Origin: Skeletonema tropicum
Taxonomy: Eukaryota; Bacillariophyta; Thalassiosirophyceae; Thalassiosirales; Thalassiosiraceae
Length of the DNA: 64,000 nucleotides
Assembly (NCBI GenBank): GCA_037178625.1
Contig: CM074128.1
Coordinates: 4,402,001-4,466,000, forward strand
Reading direction: 5' to 3'
The notes under the pieces were generated by a model. The model was not told the origin of the DNA. It saw nothing but the letters and a program-made list of their open reading frames with translations, and did not search any database. Shown here one piece after another: positions 10,967-21,700 of the stretch (position 1 is the stretch's first letter; each line of letters begins with the position of its first letter). The translations under genes and the position numbers were made by a program.

Positions 10967-11665
10967 GGGTGATGGCGGGGTCTCTTGGGTGAAAACTCAA
11001 TCAAGTTAACCCACATATGTAACAGAGCAGGCTAGCCAAAATTTTTATCCAGGGTGGGTATCGCGGAGGTTCCCTATATAGCACCCCTGTGACATTTGCA
11101 AGGAACCTCGAAATGTCTCAGATCCATCACCCACTAGGTACTATGTATATTATAAGAATGACGTCAAACAACAGCAAGGAGACGCGTACATAGTTGTTCA
11201 CCAATCGCAATGAATACTGCTGCCAAATTGTTCAATTGTTGCGCTTCCTCTGTCTAGATTATAGTCTGTCGGAGTGATTATTAGATGATAAAAGAGGCGG
11301 CAGCATCTAACAGATATTGAGCGCGTGCAGCGTGCAGCCACTATCGAATTCGATATGATTGAAACGCAAGCTTACACAGAAGAAGATGATGGTGAAGTCT
11401 TTCTGCCTCCCAACTTTTTGATGAAAGCGCTGCCAGAGACATGTTCAGTACTAATCTTCGCAATTGTTATGTGGTTTCTTTACCAAAAAGACGAAAGCGT
11501 CCCGAGCTACAGAACATGATCGTTGACAATCTGATTTAATGTGTATACTGTGCGGTTTATAAATAAATAATTATCACCTCAAGATTCACGAGGAGAAAGA
11601 ACAACGAATAAAATTAACGGAAATCTTAAAGTACGTCATGGTTGGCCCTCAATTCTAATGCCAAA
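10967..11665. other. Gene-free interval upstream of EGF gene end
   Basis: This is mostly unexplained sequence. A 54-codon frame from the ATG at 11355, with one hydrophobic segment, is present, but I do not call it a gene on this evidence. Confidence 0.45.
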
Positions 11666-14600
11666 TTACCTGTTGCTCCTCAGATTATAACCTTGTGGAG
11701 TAGGTTGTGGTTGATTGCCATTGTTCTGCCTTGGAGTAATCGGAGATACAGACTGATAAATGGCATTGTCAGTTCCATCGTTGCTGCGAAATGGTGACAC
11801 ATATTGTTCTGACTGCTGCTGAGTTGCATTATTCACATTCGTTCCATTCTGTTGGGGAGAGAAGATTCCATTGCGTTGAGACGACAACGATGCTGTAGGT
11901 GGTCGCGAAACAGATGAGGATGGTGTTGATGTAGTAGTAGACCGATTTGTGGAAGCCGTTGGCGACCGATAGTAGGAGACATTTTGCATCATCATCTTTT
12001 CTCGTTCTTCGTCTGCGTAATAAGTGCGAACGTACGGCCCCGAACTGAAGAAGAGAGCCCTTACAATGCGCTGAAGAAAGTAAATCATCACAGCTACGAA
12101 ACACCCAACGAAGAGGACCATCAGAGCAGATGGACCGACCAATCCTTCCAAGTATACAACGAGATCTTGAACAATCTGATGGTTGAACTCTGTCCTTTCA
12201 TATGATGTGTTACTTTCGAGATAGCTTGGGCATGAAGCATCCGATGATGAAGCCAGCGCAGCTGCCACCTTTTTGTCACAAAACGAGGTACATTCAGACA
12301 CCGACATTCCACTACAATCTTTCTTTCCTTTGCAGTCACAAGGTGCACATGGTGAGCAGGCTCGTTTGTTGTTACTTGTAGCTGCAACCCGCTTCCTCTC
12401 CTTTTCCAATGCCTCTTGAACAGCATGTTCCATCTCCTCTCGATTATTTGTCAACGTGGTTGCCTTGCTGCTACTCTCAAATTCATCCAGACCGACTTCT
12501 ACGACGATAATTGAGCGCCAAACTGTTTTGGCTTTATTCCCTGCATCGTCCATTACATTGTAAGGAACCTTCCAACGAAGAGGAGCGCCATCGCGAATGG
12601 GCTCTCCAACGGATACTCTAGCAGTGAGATCCACGACACCTTTGTAGGTATGATCTTTGGCGCTGATGCAATCTATTGGGCGAACATTTGGCCTTTTACT
12701 GGTTGCACACAGCTCTGCTCCAGAAGTTGCCACAATCATGTACTGTTGTTTTGCCACAGAGTAGGCAAATTAAGCAAAAGATGGTTAAAACACGAATAAA
12801 AACAATCATACAATTCATGGTGCGATCGATCTCTCACCTTGATATCCTTCTCGTAGGTAGTCCTCTGTTCTGCAACAATGGCATCCACCCTGGCATCCGC
12901 ATCGGCATTGTCATTGGAAGCCCTTTTCACACCCTTCAATCCGCTAGTTTTCGCAACCCGAAACACCTTTGGATTTGGACCCTTCAACTCAATCACCGGG
13001 CGGCTTGTATCCCTACACCCCGTCCCACCATTGTAGTTCTTTGGAATCAAAGTCCCAACAAACCCACCCTTCCCATCGGGTCTTAGCCTAGGAATCGGCA
13101 AAAATCCGTCTCCCTCAGTCCCCTCAGGACATTGACACGTATACGTTCCAATTTCATCGACACACGATGCTCCTCCATCAACATCACACATAGACACCAA
13201 CTCCGGACAATGCGACCCTATACTACCATCATTTACTCTCACCTTGCACTCATTCACATTCTGAATCACAACAGTACGCTTGGCACGAACAAATTCTGGC
13301 GTGGTCCAGGGCGTAGCAACAGTATAATTCACATAAAACTCTCCCATATCCAACAAACACCCCTGTGGCAAAGGACGACTGTACGTAATCTTCAACGATC
13401 GTAAATATTCCTCAGCATTATCATCAATCACATCCACACCATATTCTTCATATCGATCACCCTGTGTCAAATACTCAATTCCACGGTCCACCTCAAATTT
13501 CGAATCCGGATTACTCGAATACCGCAATGTCAATTTCGGCGGATGTTCGTCGACACACCCATACACATCATCACGAACATGACCAGGTTTGCATTGACAC
13601 GACGGTCGATTGTAAGTATCCGCCACACACATTTCTTTAGGGGGGCACTCGTGATATCCATCACAAGCGTCGACGGTGGGTTTGGTACATCCACAAATCA
13701 TTCCTGCGTCGAGAAGACGTTTGGTGTATTCGGTGGGTGTTTTCCCATCAAATTTAACCTTGGGCTGTTGTTGTTTGAAGTTTTTGGGACAGTGTTTTCC
13801 ATTCCCCATGAGACCCGGTGGACATTCACAAGTATAGTTGGGATGTGCCAATGGTGAACTGGCCCGTTGACACGATGCATTCGACGAACACGGTGATGAT
13901 TCTTCTCTATCATAATGTTCTTCATCACATGGATCAACCGGACAACGAAACGTCGAACGACAAACTGCCCCCTCTCTCGACTGGCCATCCTCCTCACAAC
14001 AGCCAAATGTCGATGGTGAATTTGGACAGGAGCTTTCACTCGATCGTCCATAGGATACCTCCCATGGGGTACGATGTTGATTGTAAGTGATATCTTCCCA
14101 GAATTGCGCAGTGGGTAGAAACTCCGCTGATACCGAGGAGGATGAGAAGGATGCAGAGGGACACACACATTCGTACGAGCCAAGTGTGTTGACGCAGATA
14201 CTGGGAGGTTGACATTTTTGTGCCATGGGGTTGGATGAGGGAATGGCACATTCATTGACGTCAATGATGGAGAATGGAACTTCAAAACATTGTGTGACTA
14301 TTTCTCGTCCATGCTCGTCGATTTGTACTTGATTGGATTCGTCACCACCATCGTTGTCGTGATGATGTGTACTCTGCACCACACTCTCCGCCAACCTGGT
14401 AACAGTACATTTCACAATCCGCTCCCCCACCCTCCGATGCAACTCGGCTCCTGTCCACGCCACCTCCACGTCTACTACCCCCGTGACATCTCGATTGATT
14501 TTTTCAACTACCACGCGCAAGATTGCTGATACGTCGGCTGGTGCGGTGGCTTGGGAGTAGGTTAGGGAGGTGGGGAGGCGTTCGCATTTTTGTGCGCTGC

Positions 14601-14679
14601 TGCTAGCGGTGGCGGTGGCTGCTGCGAAGTTAGTATGCCAGGATAGAAGCAAGAGTAGTGCAGCTGATGGAGACCGCAT
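11666..14679 (-). CDS. EGF-domain type I membrane glycoprotein
   Basis: Two exons, 14679..12838 and 12742..11666, join in phase 0 over a 95-nt intron (donor AAG|GTGAGA) and give 972 residues. An N-terminal signal peptide (MRSPSAALLLLLSWHTNFAA) leads to a Cys-rich ectodomain. It has a calcium-binding EGF module opening IDVNECAIPSS at about residue 140, further EGF-like modules (CECPPGLMGNGKHC, CQCKPGHVRDDVYGC), and another calcium-binding type module opening NVNECKVRVNDG and closing CQCPEGTEGDGF. Two beta-sandwich-like stretches carry HYR/DUF5011-type wording (VDVIDDNAEEYLRSLKITYS and VPYNVMDDAGNKAKTVWRSI). A coiled/Cys segment (CSPCAPCDCKGKKDC) follows. One membrane helix (SALMVLFVGCFVAVMIYFL) lies near residue 830, and a Ser/Thr/Gln/Asn-rich cytoplasmic tail of about 120 residues ends the protein. 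A cell-surface adhesion or receptor role is likely but the ligand is unknown. Confidence 0.85.
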
Positions 14680-14802
14680 TGTGGTGTGTTATGAAGATGT
14701 GTAGAGTGTGTATTAGATGATTTGATGATGTGTACTCTACTACTTCATGCTAATGAACGAAAACGAGCAATGATTGAATTTATTTCTTATTTCCGACTAG
14801 AG

Positions 14803-14990
14803 ACTAGAGACCGGACCAGCTCGGGTTGCTGGTCCGCAAAGTAGCCCCTGCCTCCGGAATGGGTCTCCTGGACAAAATTGGCGCCAAGGAAGATAAAATA
14901 AAAACTAGACCGGACCAGCTCGGCTGCTGGTCCGCTAGCGCAGCCCCCCCGAAATGGGTCTTGACGGACAATTATTCTTGTTGGCACGAG
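14803..14990. repeat. Two tandem 99-base units, each with a GGACCAGC/GCTGGTCC hairpin
   Basis: CCGGACCAGCTCGG, a short loop, CTGGTCCGC occurs at 14811 and again at 14910. Both copies are followed by a related GAATGGGTCT/GAAATGGGTCTT block. Each unit can fold into an 8-base-pair stem around a short loop. The pair lies about 125-310 bases upstream of the EGF gene start. It could be a decayed element or a regulatory hairpin pair. Confidence 0.7.
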
Positions 14991-15596
14991 AACGAACGCT
15001 AAACGCTCCGAAGCGGCTCTAACTTGTTGTTGGAAGCGAATGCAAACCTGAAGCGTCATGAATCTGGAAAGGATATATATATGGTTTTATCCTTTACAGT
15101 TTTGACCTATGTTGGCCTTACCTTGCTACCGCGCAAAAAAAATGCGAATGGTAACAAACACTAACAAAAAGCGGAGCGCACACTTTGTACAATTGGCGTG
15201 AGTACAGCAGTGATGGAACGGGCTGAGGTGGTGCTGGTGATGTGTCTTATCAGTACCGCACTACACCAACTGGCGATCAGATGTCATCTTAAATATGTAC
15301 TTGATTCCTACGTACAAAATCACGTAGCCGAATCTCGGCCAGAACGATTTTCCCAATCTCGGCCAGAACGATCTGCGTGCACACTACACCAATAAATACT
15401 ACAACCTACTATGGTATCATATACTCGCCTCCCATACGCACCCTCTTAGCTTGTCATTGTGTGTTATTGACGAGGCGTAACATCTTGATAGCGTCAAAGT
15501 CGACCCTTTAACAGATAATAACGCCATTGAGTATCGTACAGTTGACAGAAGATACATAGCTCATTCCGCACACAAGATAATCTTCCATCTATCACC
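14991..15596. other. Upstream region of the ABCF gene with a solitary element end and a short duplication
   Basis: A single copy of the element-end sequence (GCTACCGCGC followed by eight A) lies at 15125-15142 without a visible inverted partner. An 18-base tandem-like duplication AATCTCGGCCAGAACGAT occurs at 15332 and 15355. The promoter of the ABCF gene must lie toward the right end. No coding frame is convincing. Confidence 0.5.
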
Positions 15597-18500
15597 ATGA
15601 GCGACTTCCACAGTGCATTTGCAAACGCACTAGAATCGACCAACGGTCTAGCTGGTCATCTCGATGAAGACTCTACAGAGTACATGCTATCAATTCTACT
15701 TGAAGATCCAACTGATGAAGATGCTCGCGAGGCTGTCACTTCCATCATTTCCTCAGTTGTAGATGAAGAGGGTGTTTGTGAAGACTTCTTTGCTGCTCTG
15801 GATGCAGCCATGGGCAACACCAAAAGCAGCAATAATACTGCAAATAATCAAGCAGGTACTAACGGTACCAATGATGAAAACGAGCTGCCCCGTTTACTCG
15901 ACAATGCCATCACTCTCAAATCACAAGACATTACATCATTTGCATCAGGTCTTGTTGCCGACAAGGATGCCACCATGGACGATCCAAACAATACCTCCTC
16001 TGACATTCAAGCCTTTTACGCCAACATGATTGATATCTCCAATGTCCAGGCTAGATCTGAAAGAGATCGACGTAAGGCTCGTCAAAAGGAAATTCGAGAA
16101 CGAATGGAAGAAGAAGAACGCAAGCGTGCCATTGATGATGCCATGAGAATGATGGCAGAGGAGGAGGAACAAAATAGTAGCAACACTACCAGTGGGATGA
16201 GTGCCAAAGAAATGTCAGAAATGACTAATGCAACCGATAATGCGGCGGATGTTCGGTTGCAAAATTTTCATTTGGCAAATCGAAAAGGTGGTGGGCAGGA
16301 TTTGTTGGAGGATGCAACGTTGATTTTGGCTCGTGGACGTAGGTATGGATTGATGGGAAGAAATGGTTGTGGCAAGGTAAGATGACAGTGTCATTTGCTG
16401 TATCTCTCTCTTGAGTATAATGCTGCGCCATAATAAGCCTTCTTCACACGTTTCGCTAACAATACTGCTCACTGTGCACACCCAAGACCACGCTCCTAAC
16501 AGCACTCGCATCTAGAGAATTGAACGAGGCATCCGCAAGTGGAGGCGGAGTTCCAAAGAATATGTCAATGTTGCTAGTCCGTCAGGAGATTATGGGGAAT
16601 GAGTTGAGTGCTGTGGAAATGGTGCTCAAGTCAGATGTCAAGAGAGAGGGTGCAAAAAGATATATACAGTATATTGAAGATGAGTTGAACAAGTTGGATA
16701 ATCCGGATGCCAGTAGTAGTACTGATAAGAAGAACGAGGCGCAAGAGGAATCGTCAAAGACAGCCTCCTCTAATAGCAAAGCAAAGCAGAAATTGAGAGA
16801 TAGAAAGAAGGGCAAAGTAGCGGCAGCCGCATCTGCCAAAGCAGCTGCTACCATTAAAGCATCAAAGAGCAAAAGGAAAGAGACTATTGAGGAAAAGCGC
16901 AAAAAGCTCAATGCCCAATTAAACCATGCCTACGAGAGGCTTGCGCGCATAGAACAGGAAGAGGGTGGCGACCCAGAGCCTCGCGCGAGGAAGGTATTGT
17001 ATGGATTAGGATTTTTAACGGAAGAGATGCAAAATAAACCTACAAGCGAGTTGAGTGGTGGTTGGCGGATGAGAGTGTCTCTTTCATGCGCTCTCTTTGC
17101 CAACCCGGCGCTTTTACTTCTCGATGAGCCGGTAAGTACTTTGCCTTAATATGATGATTGTGTTATAACATTCTTTTAACGCTTCACTCTATTCCGTCAT
17201 CTACTCTACTTTTCAGACCAACCGTAAGTTGTGGATTATGATATTATTTTGAGTTCCAAGCATTGCTACAGCTTTCACTAACATCTCTCTCTTTCTCCTC
17301 CTCTACTATATGCACAGATTTGGATTTAGAAACAGTCTTGTGGCTTCAAAACTACCTGATCAAAACTTTCAAAGGGACATTAGTGGTAGTTTCACACGAC
17401 AGGTTTTTCTTGAATGAAGTTATCACAGATGTTGTTCACTTTCATAAAAATACACTAACAACATATCGTGGAGATATTAATAACTTCACGGCAGTCCTTG
17501 AAGAGAATAGGAATCGTCAGATGCGTCTCTATGAACAACAAGAGGCAAAGCGTGAGCACCTACAAAAATGTAAGTTCCATCTTCGTCGTGTTCAACCTTG
17601 CCTCAGCCGATTACTTGAATTCTGTTTGGAATTGCTCACTATTTGTTCATCATAGACATTGATCTGCATGCCCAAGCTGGGGAAAACGGTGTCAAGGCAG
17701 CAAAGCAGCGCAAATCAAGAATGAAGAAACTAGACAAACTCGGAGTAATGAGCGCAGGCGAGGGACGAAAGTTCAAAGCATCATATGATGGTCAAGCTGA
17801 AGAGGTTGAAGCATACGAAGAAGATGAAGAGGTGGTGCTTAACTTCCCAGATCCTGGCGGTTTTGACAAGGCCTCCATCGTAACTTTGGAACGAGTCAGC
17901 TTTGGCTACACGCCTGCGAAGAGGTTACTGGAGAATGCAGAGCTGACCATTGATTTGCAATCGCGTGTGGGGTTGTTGGGTAGGAACGGATGTGGCAAAT
18001 CCACGCTCATTAAGCTCATCGTAGGTGCAATTCAACCAAACAAGGGCAAAGTATCAATTAACGGAAGGGCAAAAATAGAATACCTCGCTCAACATCAGCT
18101 TGAGCAACTCGATCCCGACTCTAATCCAATGGAGCACATGCTTGAGAGATATCCTGGTGACAGGTCTAACGCAACGAAGATGGAGCTGAGAAGGTATCTT
18201 GCGAATTATGGATTAGGTGGAGATGAATTGCCATTGCAGAAAATATCAACAATGAGTGGCGGGCAAAAATGTAGGCTGTGCATGGCGGCTGCATTGTACC
18301 GTAAGCCGCACTTGCTCATCCTTGACGAGCGTGAGTTTCTTCTTAAGCATCATTTGCTTCCTCTGTCTTGATCAATATTTGCCATTTAACTATTTTTTTT
18401 CAATTCTAGCAACAAACCATTTGGATCTGGAAACGACCGAAGCTTTGATCAAGGCTCTGAAGGATTTCAAGGGGGGTGTCGTCCTCGTCTCGCACGATCA

Positions 18501-18630
18501 ACATCTGCTAACGAAAGTCATCAAAGAGTTGTATGTGGTTGACGGCACTCTTGAAAAACTCCGGCAGGGCATGACTGAAGGGGAAGCCTTCAGCAGGTAT
18601 AAGAAAGACGTCATACAAGGACGTAGATAG
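15597..18630 (+). CDS. ABCF-type ATPase, GCN20/ABCF3-like
   Basis: Six exons: 15597..16376, 16487..17131, 17217..17223, 17318..17569, 17656..18330 and 18410..18630. They sum to 860 codons including the stop, all junctions GT-AG and in phase, giving 859 residues. ABCF proteins are soluble, with two ATPase cassettes and no membrane segments; they bind ribosomes, and GCN20 activates Gcn2 through Gcn1. Cassette 1 has Walker A GRNGCGKTTLL (split by intron 1), signature LSGGWRMRVSLS and Walker B LLLLDEPTNHLDLE (split by two introns around a 7-nt exon). Cassette 2 has GRNGCGKSTLIKL, MSGGQKCRLCMA and LLILDEPTNHLDLE (split by the last intron). The N-terminal 190 residues carry an acidic helical region and a coiled Lys/Glu-rich segment as in GCN20/ABCF3. 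It is longer than human ABCF3 (about 709) because of a Lys/Ala-rich charged insert of about 100 residues in cassette 1. Confidence 0.93.
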
Positions 18631-18744
18631 AGAAGAAGGTTAACATATTTCTAAAGAAAAAAGTGGTTTCATTCTACAGAATGCACGCTCGAAGATGAGA
18701 CTGTTTCTTCACCTCTATTTCCCAAGGAGACACATTTTGCATTT

Positions 18745-21700
18745 TTACCAAGGTATCGGGAAGAAGCTTAGAGAAACACTACCAAAGAGTCTTTCGTTTC
18801 TACTGACAAGATCGTCTGTTTCTTCGTCATCTGTCTTCTTTCCAGTGCTGATAAACGACGAATCTGATTCGACTTCTGAATCTGAGGCAAACATTGCTAC
18901 TCTATCTTCTTCAGTCTTTTTTATAGCTGCTATTTCCTCGCTGATAGCTTCAAAGATATCTTTGCGGTCGCCTTTCGATTTTTTCAATGGTCTAAACAAA
19001 GGAAATTCCTGAGGAGCAGGTAAAAGGAGCGTCGTGTCTGATGATCGATCGTCGTGATGGTGGTAAGTGGGCGAGGCTCCTCTAGCTAGATTCGCCTCGA
19101 CTTGTTTCAACTGCTCCAAATGGTATGTGAGGGCATGAGTATACATATCACCTACGGAGATATTGCAAGCTGCTAGCGCTTTTGCCTTGGGAGTAGTCTT
19201 GAGTGTTTTATGATTCCTGAAGATTTTGTTTGGAAATGGTGAGCATTAAGTATACACACGGATTGAAATGTATTGAGAGCAAACCTTCCTCTTACCAGAA
19301 ATTGACAGTGACGATGTCATTCAGTTGCAAATCTTGACTTCGTAATTCGATTGTTTCTTCAAATGTCACTGCATAATGTGAGAGGACAAGATTGCCGGGA
19401 TGATCTGATAGTAACTTTGGTCTAATCGGATAAGTCAAACGGTGACGCTTGTCTTTTTGATACTTAATGCTCACTTGTTTTGAAGGAGGATCTAATCTCC
19501 TTCTCTCGGCAGCTGGTAATCGTTAGGAAAAACGGAATAAAGATATCAGTATCTCAACGAATCAAAAACATGATGCAAACACCGCGCACGCTAATGCTTA
19601 CCACGTATCCTCCGACGTTCTCTCTGAGACACATCATTGTCGTCATCGTTTTCGCCATCTGAACCAACAGCTACAGCTCGCTTTCTGACCTTTTGGTACC
19701 GAACACTATGGATTCGAATACCGATACCTTTCAGATATGGAAGAGCATTCGAAGATATGGGCATCCCCCACGGTACAACTCTGCACATATTACCAATATT
19801 ATTGAAGACGGTTGAGGATTGTGCATGCTGATAGAAACAAGATGTGAGTACAGCTGCAGAAAAACACTTACCTCCTCGGACGGCAGCGCGCTTCGATGTA
19901 TCCCAGATCCAAAACTTTTGATGTTTGCCCTATCCCAGTTGTAGTTTTCGCGACGAAACCCAGAGCTCCAGCTACTGGAAACGCTGCAACACCGATAATT
20001 CCTGTCGCTACACCCTTCGCAGCTCCTGAAACCGTCCCGGTTTTTATTCCTCGGTAAGGATTGCCTATTAGACCTGCTATTCCATGAGCCACGGTTCGAG
20101 CCGCATATCCAGTTCCTTGGACAAAACCATCCACTGCATGGTCTGGATTGCGCCCACTCGAACCAGCGTTCTTGGGCTTCAAATTCTCTGAAGACAAATC
20201 AGATGTTGCGACAGCAGTGATTGTGTCAGCTATCGAACCAGTGACTCTTCCCACAGCAAAGAAAGTACCCCCTACAACATTTTGCACCAGAGAGGAAACT
20301 CCTTTACCGACACCATCTTTTCCACCAGCAGCAATTTCTTCAGCTGCACAATTGTGTCAAAGTAAGCGACGGTTAGATGAATGTTTAAAAGAAGAAATAG
20401 AATTGAAGTCAACTATTGCTCACCAGTTTTTACAAAAAGATCTTTCACGCCTGTTTTATACTGATGCAAGAGGAGGGACGGGTCTCCTATCAGATTGTTT
20501 TGAGAGAGCGAAGGTTAGTAATGACTATTCGAAAGAAATCATAGAAGTAAAGATGGCATGGCTTACCGAGCAGATGCATGGAAAACACAACTTTATAACA
20601 TTGTTTGATTGTCTGCATCAAGTAGAATATGATCACATCTCCAGCGAGATCAATTATATCTGAATAAGTGTCAGTATAGCGAACGTCTGAGTACCTGTAG
20701 GTTGGAGACACGTGGGCAAAGTTGGCTCCAACATTGATCAGCCAGCCCATTATCCCAGCCAAATATTCTGTGTGAAGCAATCATAAGACATGAAGAGAAA
20801 CCTGAGAAACAAATTGTTTTGCAAATAATCTTCAAATAAGAGTGTACTTAACATACCTGAATTTGTGGACTGAGAGATAGTGTGTAACGTCAGGGACGAA
20901 GAATCTTCTCTATCATTGAAATCTTCTTCGTCCGATTTGATGTTAATCTCAAGTTGAATTTCCACGGGGTGGATATAGAAATTCTCTATATAAGTCAAGC
21001 AAATATTCATGGAGCCTCGACTTACATAACTCAAATCCTCATTGACATGAATGATTGCTTGGTTGCTTGTGATGTCTTCTTTTCCATATTTGGACACAGA
21101 ATCAAATATTAGACTCAGCACTCGAAGAATGTAATCCACATCCATATGCACCTTCATTGGAGCAAGATACACATCAAGGCTTGGCATCCATACCATGTTG
21201 TTCTAGGGGAAGGAGAGAAATCATAGTGCGAAAGTTTAAAGGTTAATGGATGCAATTTTTATTCTTGAAGAGAGCAAACAATTGTCAAGCAATGGCTTAC
21301 CTGTGGGACATACGAACATTTCATCTCAAACAGTGGAATTGGTTTCTCGTCGTAAAGCTTCCAATAGCAATCGCGTGTTTCCATGCTACGAGGAATAACA
21401 GTGATGTCGGACGAACTACCTGGTATCTCTTGCATTCGTCGATCAACTCCAAGAGGCAAGGGTTGAATTATAATTGGGTAACGAGCATTTGGGTGCATCG
21501 CATCAATCTGAAAGTGCCTCACTCGACTGGTAATTTCAATTGTTCCCATAGGCTTGCAAATCTGAATATCACGCACCAGCATACCAATCAATTCAGAAGG
21601 GAAGTTGTCATTAAAATATATGCCTGCTCCCATCATATTGATGTCAACCAAAGCATTCTTGAACTTTCCTCCCTTTCTTAACAAACCAGCCTCTACTTGA

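Noticed and set aside
11355..11519. 54-codon frame with one hydrophobic segment
   Set aside because: Short, no upstream signal, no recognisable family and no conserved context; could be chance.
14787..15059. 90-codon frame on the minus strand
   Set aside because: It spans the tandem hairpin repeat, and its similarity between halves is due to the repeat.
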